DNA of 64,000 bases from Diphasiastrum complanatum (GCA_029204225.1 CM055104.1:22443952-22507951), one strand, 5' to 3'; positions 1 through 11,454 are shown, counted from the stretch's first letter. Notes: generated by a model from the sequence alone, not told the origin. Numbers and translations: made by a program.

Positions 1-183
1 AGCAACTACTTGCCATAACAAATCTAACGAAGTTTCAAAACCCTAAAAAAAAGAAGACCGAAACCTAAAGGGCTTGGAATAAAAATCAAGCGCCATGATT
101 TGAAACCGGGAAGGTAAAGCACGGTGAGTTGACAACAATAATCCCCATCTATTATGATGCGATCATTACAAGTAGCAACATAT
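1..183. other. left flank, no gene seen
   Basis: Short AT-rich stretch before the first LTR. I see no coding or RNA feature. Its last five bases (CATAT, 179-183) are the left target-site copy of the element that follows. Confidence 0.5.
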
Positions 184-1093
184 TGTTGCGCTGGCGCCTC
201 AAAGGGCGCTGGGACTTGAGCGATTTCCCCAACACGCGCTTAAGTCTAACATTCATCCATCATGCACTTACGTAAAAGCCAACTCAGAAACGTAACAAGC
301 TTAACCATTCAGACTTAAGAAAACTGGAATCCCAACCAACCCGAAAGCCAACTCAGAATCCGTCCCCAAAAGGTAACCAAAGGCAAAGACAAGCCACACA
401 TGAAACCCAAGGCATAGTGGTCGCCAAACTGACCAATTGGCATAGCGGGAAGCCCCATGTCGATGACAGGGACCCTTAGGCGCCAGCGACGCAAAAAGGT
501 TGTAGTAAGGGTCCTTCCACTTGGACCAGTCCCGGAGGCGAAACCGAAATGGTAATCATCCCCAAGGATTAACTTTATTAGAATTGGAAGAGGTTACATT
601 CATACATAGACTGACCAGTCTCGGGGCCACCAACACGTGCTGGGCATTGTGCCTGGCTCGTGCTGGTAGAGGGAGCTGAGACCTGGCGACTGGATTCTTG
701 GCGCTGGTTGAGCTGCCCAAGTTTCTGTCTGTCGGACTCCCCCTATAGTTCTGCTGTGATTCGGCGCACCCCCTCTGGTTTGAAACATAGTGCTTTCTGG
801 TAAAGCACGCTTTTTAGGACTTAGTTTTTATTTTGCTGATTAAGCCTGGCAGAATCAGTCTGGCTCCCAGACATGGGTCCCGGGAGCCGTCCCGTCGGCC
901 GAATTAACTTGCTTTCCTGACTAGGCCATGACTCGAGCTCCAGAGCTAGCTCATGACTTGTGACTACTTGACTGGCTCACCACAGGTCGGAGGCTCAGTC
1001 CTTGACGTTCTAACTTGCTCTGGGACCTTAGAGAGTGTCACCCCTTTGAGTCTTACAGGGCACACTGGGTGCACCCGAGTCAGCTTTACAACA
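184..1093 (-). repeat. 3' LTR of the gag-pro element
   Basis: This 910-bp stretch matches 4490-5408 along its whole length with scattered substitutions and starts TGTTG and ends CAACA. The largest difference is a 9-bp duplication in the right copy near 5152. Divergence between the LTRs looks like a few percent by eye, so the insertion is not very recent. Confidence 0.85.
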
Positions 1094-1460
1094 TCCTCCC
1101 CTCGTTTGAGAAAGCTGATGTCCTCATCAAGGCCAAACTAGAACCTAAGACTCATGGCATGGGCTTAATTCACCGGCCAGACTTTAGTCACATATACAAG
1201 GGCACGGGCTTGATTCACCGGCCAAAGGAAACCAACTGTAAAGAGAAGTAATGATATTGTGTTTTGCACCCAGCACATGAAAAGTGTGGATCTAGTTCAC
1301 TTACGTAAAACCTGTGTAAAGCTGATGTACTTAGACATTAGACTGAAGCTCACTCCTCAATGAGAAATGCGGCTTACTTTATTAACATGAAAGAAAAAGG
1401 TACTTATGGCTCCCTTAAGCCTCAGATATGTTGTTTTTGTCGCACGTCTGGATGAGTCCC

Positions 1461-3644
1461 CTAGGACTCTAGATATTTCGTTTGGTCGCCCAGGTTGAGC
1501 TCTTCTGATGTAGAAGCTGCAGGCAATGTTGGCTCCATTTGACCTCGCGTCAGCTGGTTTGTCATTGTTGGATGTCCTTCATTAAAGAAGTGAGCTTTCA
1601 CTTGATCACACAAGGTGAGCTCCTTGAGCTCTGCATCGGCACTTGAATTCACCTTTGATGTAGAGACTGTAGGCAATGTTGGCTCCATTTGTTCCCGTGT
1701 CAGCTGGTCTGTCACTGTTGGCTGTCCTTCGTTAAAGAGGTGAATGAGATTGGGAGGAATGGTTGGCTCAGGTTCATTTGTGTCGTTCTTTTCTAGTTGG
1801 GTCCCTGACACAGCTCTAACGACACAAGGTCTCTTGCCATTATATAATAACACAAGGTTAACCCCTTTTGCCAAGAAGGCCACCACATGTTCGTTAAACC
1901 AGCTTAATCCCAAAATAGCGTCGAAGGCATGCATCTTCAAGATTGTGAACGTTAGTCGATTCTTCCAGGTTCCCAGGGAGATTGGTAAGTTGGTTGCCAA
2001 TCTACAAGTGGTCATTGTACCTTTTGCGGTCTCCACACAAATAGGAGTCACATTTTCTTCACATTGGATGTCCAATTCCCCTGTCAGTTTTTCTGACAAG
2101 TAGTTATGTGACGCCCCCAGGTCTACCATGAAGTAAATGATCATGCCTTGAATACAGCCTTTCAAGTACAATAACTTTGATCCTCTCGCAGGAGTCGCCA
2201 TAAGATGTTCACGATACACCGCAAGTGCCCCTATCTGTTGTAAGACATTCAGGTCAGACTCTGTCAAATCCGTTTCTGGGTGCTCTTCGTCATCCTGTTC
2301 ACCATCTTCTTGATCAAATGCCTCTCTCTCCATCCTATCAAGTCCTTCAATGGCAGCCATGATTTGCTTATTCAATGGTTTGGGGCATGACCTCCAAGAG
2401 TGACCTTGCTGATGACAGTTGAAGCAACGCATGGAACTGCCCACTGTTGGTGAGCTGTTGATGTGACTAGCTAAAGGTCCAACATTGTTTCTTCTCTGGA
2501 ACATGTTCCCTCCATTGTTGCCTTGGTTGCCAAACCCTGTTTTTGTTGGGAATTTGTTCATGCTACTCAAGGCTTGGTTGCCATTTGAAGCTGAGTCCCC
2601 CCTTGAAAAGAAGCTCGGACTCGGTCTGGATCCACTAAATACTCTTGTTGAGGTTGCGGGAGCAGCTGGTGCCAATGTGCTCTCATAATCACAAACCATT
2701 TAAGCCGCTCGAATAGTTGAATTGAAATCATGGGGCATGTAGCTGTCTATTGCACGCCGGGTCCAAGATTGCATTCCAGACAAGAGGTAATGAGTTTTGT
2801 CCACCTCGGACATATCTTCAATAACCCATACACTCTGTCTGAATTTATTGAGGTACTCTCGCAATGACCCTTTCTGTTTGAGCCCCGATAATTCTGTCCT
2901 CAATCTCATGTGTGAATCCTTTGGTATGAACTCCTCTCATAACGCGGCTTTGAATGCGTCCCATGTCTGGAAATGCATTCCTGCCATCCGGTACCAGTTT
3001 GTAGTGTAGCCCTCAAAATATGCTAATGCCAAGTCCATTCTTTCTTCCTCAGGAGTGTTCATCAGACGGAAGTAATGGTCCATGTGAAACAACCAATCTT
3101 CCACAACTCGAATGTCATGCTCTCCTTTGAAAGTAGGTGGTGCTTTCACTTTGGCAGTCTTCCTTGGGCCTTCCGTGTTTCGCGCTCGTGGTTCTCTTGG
3201 TATCTGTGGAGGAGGCGCCATTGCATTCCCCCTAGTTGCTTCCAACTCTTCAAACCTGGCTTTGAGCTGTGTTAGCCCGTCTCTCATTTCTCTAGCAAGG
3301 TTAAATTGAGTAAGGTTCATGGTTCGCAAGGATGTTTGCCATTCTTTCCTTTCTGTTTCTCTGTCCTTCTTCACCTCGCTAAGCATAGCCGTCATTACGC
3401 TTGATAAGTATTGCCGCATCTTCACTTCAAAGAGGTCTTGTTGCACCTCTGGCAAGGGTTCGTCTCTTGGTGTAGGTTCAGAAGGGCCACCCATCTCTTC
3501 TTGGAGAGGCGCCACTGTGGAGTGCATACGCTCTTTCTTTCTCGACTTGGACCTGGTGCCATCTCGATGCATGCGAGAGCTGTATTCTCGAGCCAGCTCT
3601 TCTCCGTCCGTCAATGCTCGTAACTCTTCAAGGTGGTCCTCCAT
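1461..3644 (-). pseudogene. gag-protease polyprotein with two in-frame stops
   Basis: A single frame runs from the ATG at 3644 to a stop at 1461, about 727 codons, broken by TGA at 2939-2937 and a second stop (TAA) just before 2699. The first segment is charged and predicted helical, followed by a Ty3/gypsy capsid-type region (tryptophan-rich motifs at about 3090-2960). A CCHC zinc knuckle (CFNCHQQGHSWRSC) lies at about 2430-2390. A retropepsin-like segment follows at about 2135-1880, with active-site motif DLGAS where D-S/T-G is usual. The ORF ends in a low-complexity tail holding two related repeats (MEPTLP... about 120 bp apart). The first stop fits a CGA to TGA change, typical of methylated-cytosine decay. 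Gag would package element RNA in the cytoplasm; with the stops this copy cannot make a full product. Confidence 0.8.
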
Positions 3645-4474
3645 TATAGTAAGAGGTGTACTTCCAACAGATTATCATCTCAATCCTTTTTATTTTTGAA
3701 ACTCTCCCTTCTGTCGGCCGGGCCCCACAGCTCTCTTTTCTTCTTTATTAAATCAGCTTCAATGAAAATATCCCCTCCTCAAACTTAGCACGCCCACATC
3801 ATCTGAGAGCCAAGTAGGAACCAGGTCATTTGTGTCCAAGCAAGCACACAACAAACGGAACATACTAACCAAAGCAAACGCAGAGGATCCCTCTCAAGCC
3901 ACAAACCCCCCTCCACAAACCCCCCTGAGACCGGACGTAGGACCCTTGCCTAGCCACGTCCACACAAATCTATCACAAAATTAGCCCACGGGGAAACATC
4001 CATCCAACCATCCGTGCTTTCACCATTAAGCAGCACATTGCCTTAGTCACGCCCCACCACTTTTTGGCCGATAGCCCTTATAGCTAAACGATCGGCAGCT
4101 ATCCCGCACCGGCAGCTAACCACCCGTGCTTTACACCCAAATTCGAGCAGCATCTCTGTATCAATGGTTAATCCGTACAGTTCGAATATGTCGCCCCACA
4201 CCCCAGAAGGTACAGACCGTGCTTTCACCTACCTAGGCAGCACTTTGCCTCATCCGTCCTACGTGCAGACAGCACCAGGCCCGAGTCGCGAGAACTGACC
4301 ATGCTTACACCTCGAGGGCAGCACTTTGACTCATCAAGTCCCCCGTTCTGCCGACCACCCCGACTGTGGACGCACCCGTGCTTACACTGTGGGCAGCACC
4401 TTGCGCAACGGTTGTCCTGACAAATCCCAAAACGTGGCCATCCCTGTGAGACTTGCGTAACTGACCGGCTAGTC

Positions 4475-4487
4475 GGATCTGATACCA
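4475..4487 (-). other. primer-binding site (initiator tRNA-Met)
   Basis: The minus strand reads TGGTATCAGATCC two bases inside the 5' LTR. This is the usual plant initiator-Met primer site with small changes, and it fixes the element's orientation. Confidence 0.8.
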
Positions 4488-4489
4488 CA

Positions 4490-5408
4490 TGTTGCGCCGA
4501 CGCCTCAAAGGGCGCTGGGACTTGAGCAGTTTTCCCAACACGTGCTTAAGTCTAACATCCATCCATCATGCACTTAAGTAAAAGCCAACTCAAAAACGTA
4601 ACAAGCTTAACTATTTAGACTTAAGAAAACTGGAATCCCAACCAATCTGAAAGCCAACTCAGAATCCGTCCCCAAAAGATAACCAAAGGCAAAGACAAGC
4701 CACACATGAAACCCAAGGCATAGTGGTCGCCAAACTAACCAATTGGCATAGCGGCAAGCCCCGTGTCGATGACAAGGACCCTTAGGCGCCAGCGACGCAA
4801 AAAGGTTGTAGTAAGGGTCCTTCCACTTGGACCAGTCCCGGAGGCAAAACCGAAATGGTAATCATCCCCAAGGATCAACTTTATTAGATTTGGAAGAGGT
4901 TACATTCATACATAGACTGATCGGTCTCGGGGCTACCAACACGTGCTGGGCATTGTGCCTGGCTCGTGCTGGTAGAGGGAGCTGAGACCTGGCGACTGGA
5001 TTCTTGGCGCTGGTTGAGCTGCCCAAGTTTCTGTTTGTCGGACTCCCCCTATAGTTATGCTGTGATTCGGCACACCCCCTCTGGTTTGAAACATAGTGCT
5101 TTCTGGTAAAGCACGCTTTTTAGGACTTAGTTTTTATTTTGCTGATTAGGCCTGGCAAGCCTGGCAGAATCAGTCTGGCTCCCGGACATGGGTCCCGGGA
5201 GCCGTCCCGGCGGCCGAATCAACTTGCTTTCCTGACTAGGCCATGACTCGAGCTCCAGAGCTAGCTCATGACTTGTGACTACTTGACTAGCTCACCACAG
5301 GTTGGAGGCTCAATCCTTGACGTTCTAACTTGCTCTGGGACCTTAGAGAGTGTCACCCCTTTGAGTCTTACAGGGCACGCTGGGTGCACCCGAGTCAGCT
5401 TTACAACA
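4490..5408 (-). repeat. 5' LTR of the gag-pro element
   Basis: A 919-bp partner of 184-1093 with the same termini. It carries an AATAAA-type signal on the minus strand near 4880. A short ORF (62-76 codons) recurs inside every copy of this LTR (953, 5268, and reversed at 37293); it is LTR sequence, not a gene. Confidence 0.85.
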
Positions 5409-6845
5409 AATATTCAAACAACGATTCAAGAAAGAAATGATATATCCATTGAATTATTGATCACGCTCTACTACTACTCTGTGTGTCCACACATCTAGTG
5501 GAATCCAAGGGATTGATGTGTGTGATTCTGGATTGATTGTTTTGTTCCGAGGTTTACTACTACTTTTTGATATTGATTGGAATTGGGGGAGGGGAGGGGA
5601 GGGGAGGGGCCGCGCGAACGCGAGCCCCCACTACCACAAATAATGATGTATACTCTCCCGCTTGGGGAGATGTTAGGGTATGCCCAGGCCGGAGTGCAAT
5701 GGCGCAGGCAGCCCTAGGACATCGGCCTTGTTGATCACCGATAGACCCCGCCCAGGTAAGTATGATACACAACGCCATGCTGCTTCTATTTCTACCTCCC
5801 CTCAACACCTTGCACCACCTTCACTTATGAGATTATGGGATGATTCAATATCATAATCTCTCCTGCTTCCTGCCTTGTCTGCCTCTTACCACCTCCCCCT
5901 CCCTTTCCTTTCTTGGTGTTACTAGTTAATAGTAATAATAATTATTCCCGTGTTTATTAAAAATGATGGAAAAACCCATAATCAAACAAGAAGATTAAAG
6001 TATTGATATGCTTCATAAATGACGAAAATGAAAAAAAAATGCTTTCGAACTTTGACGGTTTTGTATGGCTAACTCGGTAGAACTCCATAAACTAAACTAC
6101 ACAATCAACAATGCATATTTATTACAATTTTTTAGAATGACTACTTGTTCCAAGTATGATTTTCAAGAATGACTACTTGTTTCAAGAATTCACTACAAGT
6201 ACGATTTTCCAATCGGATAGAAAGATGAATCATTCAATACAAAAACCAATTGCAGAATGAAAATTGTAGTTCACTAAACATGGAGTATAGTGCTACATAC
6301 GACACGTTATTTGCAACTATCTTTTAGAAAACGGTATTGGATGTGAATTACCTCAGATATGCGCAAGGTTACCAAAAATCTGAGAGATACTAGTCACGAA
6401 TGCCTTGCAGTATCAATCGCTTTTCCTTTGTCGCTTTCCACTTGCTTTGCCACAAATGGTTGGATAGACTGAGAGTTCAAAGAAAAGGCAACCACAAAAC
6501 TTTGGTACAAGTCATTTGAATGATCCGTAGACAGCGATTAGAGGCTTGGTGGCCTGCAAACAGGCTTTGGAGACTATGAGACAGGTTGCCGCAGGCAGGC
6601 AGGGATGAAGATAAACCTTTTTCCTAGGTTGGTCGATAGCCTACAAGATGGCCTACCACTACCCTTGGGATCAACAAAGAGTATGTCTACGTCCTTGTGA
6701 ATGAGGATTGCCTTTAAGTATGTGCTTTCACGTTACAACCTAAGTTCATATGTGAGGAATGTCGAAAATCAGTGGGATAGCAACGGAAGTAGAACAATGG
6801 AGGGTTGTAGATCAGAAGTGCAACAGTTACCAACAATAATCTAGA
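5409..6845. other. intergenic, no protein gene seen
   Basis: Mostly AT-rich DNA without a convincing ORF. It holds a G-rich tract (about 5585-5610) and a GC-rich, structured-looking segment at 5660-5765 described separately. Confidence 0.5.
5660..5765 (-). ncRNA. possible SRP (7SL) RNA-like remnant
   Basis: The minus strand contains TTGCACTCCGGCCTGGGC, close to the well-known 3' segment of 7SL RNA (TGCACTCCAGCCTGGGC). It lies inside a GC-rich block of about 100 bp that stands out from AT-rich surroundings. I cannot fold it or match the rest to a plant SRP RNA, so this may be a pseudogene, a 7SL-derived repeat or chance. Confidence 0.2.
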
Positions 6846-7444
6846 TGAATAAACAGTAGTAATGTTCTAATTAAGCAAACCAGTATTGTGAGAAAATATG
6901 TACTTGTTATAAAAATCGGTGAGTACATGGGCGTGAAGTTGAGCGCAATTTAGTGAGGTGTAGATATTTGAGAGTTTCCGTCTTTTATAGATAATTAACT
7001 AAAAGATATTTATTTACAAGATATTTTCAAGTCTTTCAGATCAGTGCTTTTCTACCTATTTAATTAATTATAGTTGTCTTGTAGTTGGTAACCGCCTTTT
7101 AAGTAATGAAGATTATGTACAAGTAGGTGAACTGCCATAAACTCTTGGATCGACATTTCCCTGATGACGAAGTCAGATTTGTCGGCTTGGTCAAATTTGT
7201 CGACTTGGTCAGGTTTGTCGACTTGGTCAAGTTTGTCGGCTTCCTCAAATTTGTCGGCTGAGTCAAATTTGTCGGTGGAGTCAGATTTGTTGGTTGTCTT
7301 AGATTTGTCGGCTGAGTTTGTTGGTTGAGTCAGATTTGTTGGTTGCCTTAGATTTGTCGGCTTCCTCAGATTTGTTGGTTGAGTCAGAATTTTTGAGAAT
7401 GCTCATTACCGAATGAATTTGGTCCTGAGCATAGAAATCCAACA
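6846..7444 (-). repeat. copia LTR (3')
   Basis: Matches 15063-15615 over nearly its full length, ending in the same GAAATCCAACA. It contains an 18-bp minisatellite. Confidence 0.75.
7165..7392. repeat. 18-bp minisatellite in the copia LTR
   Basis: About a dozen imperfect copies of a unit like GTCAGATTTGTTGGTTGA in tandem. The same array, with a different copy arrangement, occupies 15370-15560 of the other LTR. Confidence 0.8.
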
Positions 7445-7451
7445 CTCCTCC

Positions 7452-7817
7452 TTAATTTGGATCCCGAAAAACTTTGATCTTCAAATTTAGCATGTTGTTA
7501 AATCTGAGATGGTGCTCTTTTGATAGAGCTTTCGTGAAGTAATTTATTGCCATAAGATCTCTCCTATAGTAAACTAATGAAACTTCCTTGTCTTGCACTT
7601 TCTCTCTACGGTAGTGATACATGATTTCAATATGTTTGCTTCGCAAGTGAAATCTCGGATTTAGAGATAGTGCAATTGTGCTTTGATTGTCACAATAGAT
7701 TATCATTAGATGTGGCTGAGCAAGGTCGATATCTGCAAGCAAGTTCCTTAGCCTAATTGCCTGCTTGGTAGCATTTGTGGCAGCTATGTATTCGGATTTG
7801 GTTGATGATAATGCTAC
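7452..7817 (-). pseudogene. copia RNase H, C-terminal half
   Basis: This reads from the ALSSTKSEYIA motif through CDNQSTIAL and RSKHIEI to a stop, which is the end of a copia polyprotein. Its upstream half resumes at 12053 on the far side of the CACTA insertion: the codons before 12052 and after 7820 join cleanly once the transposon and one TGA copy are removed. Confidence 0.8.
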
Positions 7818-7820
7818 TGA

Positions 7821-7835
7821 CACAACTACATATAT
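7821..7835 (+). repeat. left terminal inverted repeat of the CACTA-type element
   Basis: CACAACTACATATAT; the partner at 12035-12049 differs at one of 15 positions. A GCCATGCGACGC motif a few bases inside is related to the right-end subterminal repeats. Confidence 0.8.
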
Positions 7836-7896
7836 GTGTGTTTTGCCATGCGACGCTGCCACACGAACCCGATACTTAGGCGAAATTTTGACATTT

Positions 7897-8556
7897 TTAT
7901 ATTTGTCGTTTGACGTGAAATGGTTCAAAATCAACTATAGAGGATCAAATGCAACTGTAAAAAAAGATCGTAGTGGATTTTTTGCTATCGATTCAACCAA
8001 GACATTAAGCATGGACTTTTCAGACACATTGGTGTTGCCTTGTCATTGTGAACAGGTGTGCATGAATTTCACATTTTTTTTCTTTTTGTCAATTGTGATC
8101 AATGTTATATTAAGCATCTACACTACTTTTTCATTACATCTATTTATTGTGAATTAAAATGTGAGCATAACAAATATCTAATCTTAACTAAATGTGCAGG
8201 TATTTTTTCAACCAGATTGACTAAAAAAAGATTGGTGGTATGTTGTTCAAGTTAAGCCACGCTCAAGACATGTATTCGAAAATGCATATGTTGAGAATGA
8301 AATGGAAGATCTAAATTTGGACAACACAAGTATATCTGATGAAGATGTACATATACCTTCGAGTTTTATAAATATTGAAAACCCGAGAATTGATTCTCGT
8401 GATTCCGACAACTCAGAAGAGGACAACAATGATTCTTTGCATGAGGACAATATCGAGAAAGGTTTTGATTTCGATAGTGATGATGAAAATCATCTTAAAA
8501 ATGAAGGCCGCCTACTAAAAATAGGGGTTGAGAAAGGGCCTCACCCAAAATTTGAA
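7897..8556 (+). pseudogene. TNPD-type transposase, C-terminal (DUF4216-like) remnant
   Basis: Two exon-like blocks are visible. The first (about 7897-8056) has the KDRSGFFAI pattern typical of the DUF4216 region found after CACTA transposases. The second starts at about 8201 after an AG acceptor, contains DWWYVVQVKPRSR and ends in an acidic tail. An in-frame TGA (about 8219) breaks the second block. Everything N-terminal, including the catalytic transposase domain, is absent: the remnant starts only some 75 bp from the left end, so an internal deletion has removed it. The family assignment is from pattern memory. Confidence 0.6.
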
Positions 8557-8559
8557 TAA

Positions 8560-9273
8560 TAAATGCCAAACCACCTTGGAGGCTAAAAAATTTGGGAGGT
8601 ACACCCAGTAGCCATTGACATTTTGGGCTTCTAGGCCTAGTGTACAAAAGGGGAAACTTGAATGACCTCCCTAGCCTTTGACAAAAATGGCATCTTGGCT
8701 AGTTTTGGAAGAGAGCCTTGAATGCACCAATCCCCCACTCTCTTATGGAGGCCACTAGGTGTACTATCAAATGGGTTGGGGACAGATAGCAAAGAGGGCT
8801 TGAAGGGCATGAAGAATGGCAAGATGACATTGTGAAGGGGATGCATTGGAATTTCCTATAAGATGGAGCCAACTCCTTGTATTTCAAAAGTTAGTGCTTT
8901 TGTGAGTTAGTACTTTTGTGAGTTGATAATTTGAGAGTGGAGTATAGTTGGATGATAATTGGATAATGAGTTGGAGTTGATAGTAGTTTCAAGCCCATGT
9001 AAGATTTTTACTAATTGTAAGCCGAATTCAATGGGGAAAGAGACATTAGCAAGATCCTAATGCGAATTAGTGATCAGAAGTTTTACGGAACCGTAACCCT
9101 AGAAAGCTAGTGAATCATTGCACCAAAAGTGACAGTACCCCCTCCTTGCAACCGTATCTCTGAGAACCTGGAAAACTCTCATCGGTGGGGGAGTACGGGG
9201 CAATAAAGAAGGCCATCAGGGTTGGAAGTGGCAAATCCTCTATTGCTCGCGTAGGGCCGAACCACCATTAGAG
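8560..9273. other. spacer inside the CACTA element
   Basis: Region between the TNPD remnant and the TNPA-like gene. It would hold the terminator of one and promoter of the other. No coding potential is evident. A short AC repeat (9337-9353) lies just after it, in the 5' leader of the next gene. Confidence 0.4.
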
Positions 9274-9420
9274 GTGGGTCCCCTTGACCCTTTTAGGACG
9301 TTTTGGCTGGACCAACCCCCCGTCAAAATAGGTCCGAACACACACACACACACATTCATTTTTTTATCTTTCACATGTTCCGAGTTCTTTTCACAAATTC
9401 ATATCTTTCTCTCAATAGTC

Positions 9421-10557
9421 ATGTCTACTAGTGGTAGCGGAGCATCAAGGAGGAGGCCAAGATCCTCTTCCGGTGGAAGAGGACAAGCCTCAGGATTGGA
9501 TTTTGATCGAGTGCGAGATTTTTATACTATGCTATCTCCCGAGGAAAGGCAAAGGATGAAAGCCCTTTGTCTTTCCGAAGGAAAATCCGATCAACAAGAT
9601 CGTGGATTCATTTCGACGGACATGCCGTCGAAAGAATCCACAAATATTTTCTATGACCTTGATGAGGATGGTTCCATCATCATGGACATTAGGGGTAAGG
9701 TCGTCATCAATAGATTGCACGACCTTACTCTTAAATACTTTGGTCACGATTTGTTTAACCCTTGGGAGCAACAAGACCAAGGGGACAAAGACAAGATACT
9801 TGATATATTGTACCGTGAGTTTCCACAACCAAATCGATTTAATGACAAATGGGCAAAGATGAGTATGTGTACACATTTTCGTCATAAGCGCCAATCATTA
9901 AGACGATTATGTAGTAAAGGCAAGAAGAGGCCGGGATGGGCATCTAAAAAAGATTGGGAAAAAGTTGTTTATGAATCCAAGCATCCTAATCCCGAGCGCT
10001 TTATGCAACAAAGAGAGGCAACTAAATCAAGGCTTAATCTTTTAGGCCAATCTCACCTTGGATCAGGAGGCAAGGCCAATATGCATGTCCAATTTGTAAG
10101 CAATTCTCTTTTAGCTAGTTGCATTTCATATGTTTATTGTTTATCAATATTTTTTTTGTTTTTTTCTAATCATCGATTTGTGTTAATGTAGGTTGAAGAT
10201 TATGGGCGTAAGTATACAAATGCCGAGTACAATATTGGATATCGCCATGGCTATAGTGCCTTGGTTGATCATCTTGCGGCACAAGGCGTACATCCAAGGG
10301 TGAATTTTTGTTACATAATTTGTATTTCTCTAATTTTTTATACAATTTTTATTTCATTTCAATTTTATGACATGTGTTTGGCTAATTATTAATTTGTTTT
10401 GTGAATGTGTATGTGGAGGGCATCCGCTTCCTTTGTGGAAGAAAGTACGGGAGGAAACCAAGGAGAAGAAGGGAATGGAGATGAAGGGGACGAAGGCGAA
10501 GACGAAGGACAAGATTCGGCTTCGAACAACGATGAGGGAGAAGATAGCGAAGACTAA
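9421..10557 (+). CDS. CACTA accessory protein (Transposase_24 / TNPA-like)
   Basis: The chosen ATG (9421) starts a Ser/Arg/Gly-rich N-terminus and gives 225 codons in exon 1 (9421-10095, donor GTAAGC). The central part has the W...K.H..RQ pattern, basic KKRPGW stretch and KDWEKVVYESKHPN block seen in plant Ptta/En/Spm proteins (Transposase_24). Exon 2 is 10192-10299 (phase 0). The last exon (about 10419-10557) reads as a strongly acidic Glu/Asp/Gly tail ending in TAA, but its frame does not join exon 2 at the visible sites. Either a 1-2 base indel has occurred or I have a border wrong. Such proteins bind subterminal repeats of their own element in the nucleus; here those repeats are intact at 11.6-12.0 kb. 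Confidence 0.6.
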
Positions 10558-10734
10558 GAAGCCTACTATTACTTCTTAGATTTGATGTATTTTTAGTATT
10601 TGCAAAAGTAGAAAAAACGAGTATTAGTATCAATGCTTTTTTCATGAATTAGATGCAAATATGTACACTTTTTTGAATTATGAATATAAACTTTTGTATG
10701 TGATCATCTCTATCTCATTATGTATGGAATGACC

Positions 10735-10806
10735 CAACGGGGTTGGCTCAGTTGGTTGGCTTGGCATCCAAAGTTTCTTTGGTCCCAAGTTCGAGCCTCC
10801 CCTTGG
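10735..10806 (+). repeat. tRNA-derived SINE-like fragment
   Basis: It contains TGGCTCAGTTGG, a full match to the Pol III A-box consensus, and about 45 bp later AGTTCGAGCC, close to a B box. It lacks a convincing anticodon arm and acceptor-stem pairing, so it looks like a SINE head, not a tRNA gene. It lies inside the CACTA element. Confidence 0.45.
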
Positions 10807-11236
10807 AAACCAAGAAGCATTATGTATGGAATGATTGTTTATTGTTTATGTTTTTCTATTTCATCTTATATAAATTTGTTGTAAATATATACAAACAATA
10901 AAAAAAAAACAAAACATCAATTCAAGATGATAAAAACATACCTCATCTATTGTTTGGATGATCTTTAATTCCTTCTAAGATGCATCTCTTTTTTTCTCTA
11001 TAAAAGCAAACAGCGAAAACCAAATTTCAGTTAGATTACAAATCAATCAACAAAATGATAATTATTAGAATACAAATCATAGATACATTGTTAAATTAAA
11101 AATCATTAATAATTGTTACATCAATCTCACCATGTTCAAGATACTATGAAAATGCACTTTATAACTCAAATGTAATCTATCAAAATTTAGAATGCATAAT
11201 ATATCTCATGAATAAACAATGAAAAACTAACAAACA

Positions 11237-11283
11237 AAATTATCTCTCACTCTCTCTCTCTCTTTCTCTCTCTCTCCCTCTCT
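11237..11283. repeat. CT-rich microsatellite
   Basis: Imperfect (CT)n tract with TTT and CCC interruptions. Confidence 0.85.
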
Positions 11284-11449
11284 CAAAAGCTTTTCTTCAA
11301 AATTTAGAATGCCTAACATACCTTATGCATTTGCTTGGATTGTCTCATTTCCTTCAAAATTGCATAGCTTTCTTCTACAAAAGCCAACAATAAACAATCA
11401 TTCACTAACCAATCAATAAACAAATCAATAAACAATGAAAAACTAACAA

Positions 11450-11454
<5 letters not shown>

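Larger units (their letters stand above)
184..5408 (-). mobile_element. complete gag-protease-only LTR retrotransposon (non-autonomous)
   Basis: All structural parts of an LTR element are visible on the minus strand. The 5' LTR is 4490-5408 and the 3' LTR is 184-1093; both have TGTTG...CAACA ends. A tRNA-iMet primer-binding site abuts the 5' LTR (4475-4487). One gag-protease frame follows (3644-1461), then a polypurine tract (1094-1103, read GAGGGGAGGA on the minus strand) touching the 3' LTR. Flanking pentamers are CATAT and AATAT, a target duplication with one mismatch. The interior is only about 3.4 kb and holds no reverse transcriptase, RNase H or integrase, so mobility would need enzymes from a partner. 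The plan resembles the plant TR-GAG class. Other family pieces lie at 36925-38060 and 40519-41465, and a non-coding relative at 41466-46040. Confidence 0.85.

Noticed and set aside
953-1141. Small ORF repeated at 953, 5268 and 37293 (MTCDYLTGSP...)
   Set aside because: It recurs only because it lies inside copies of the same LTR, with frame changes between copies; no sign of a protein.
5660-5765. Human Alu contamination
   Set aside because: The similarity to Alu is limited to the short core that Alu shares with 7SL RNA, and the flanks are unlike Alu.
7165-7392. CRISPR-like array
   Set aside because: The 18-bp units are directly tandem without spacers and lie in an LTR of a eukaryotic retrotransposon.
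10735-10806. Functional tRNA gene
   Set aside because: A-box and B-box-like motifs exist, but stem pairing and a proper anticodon loop are not convincing.
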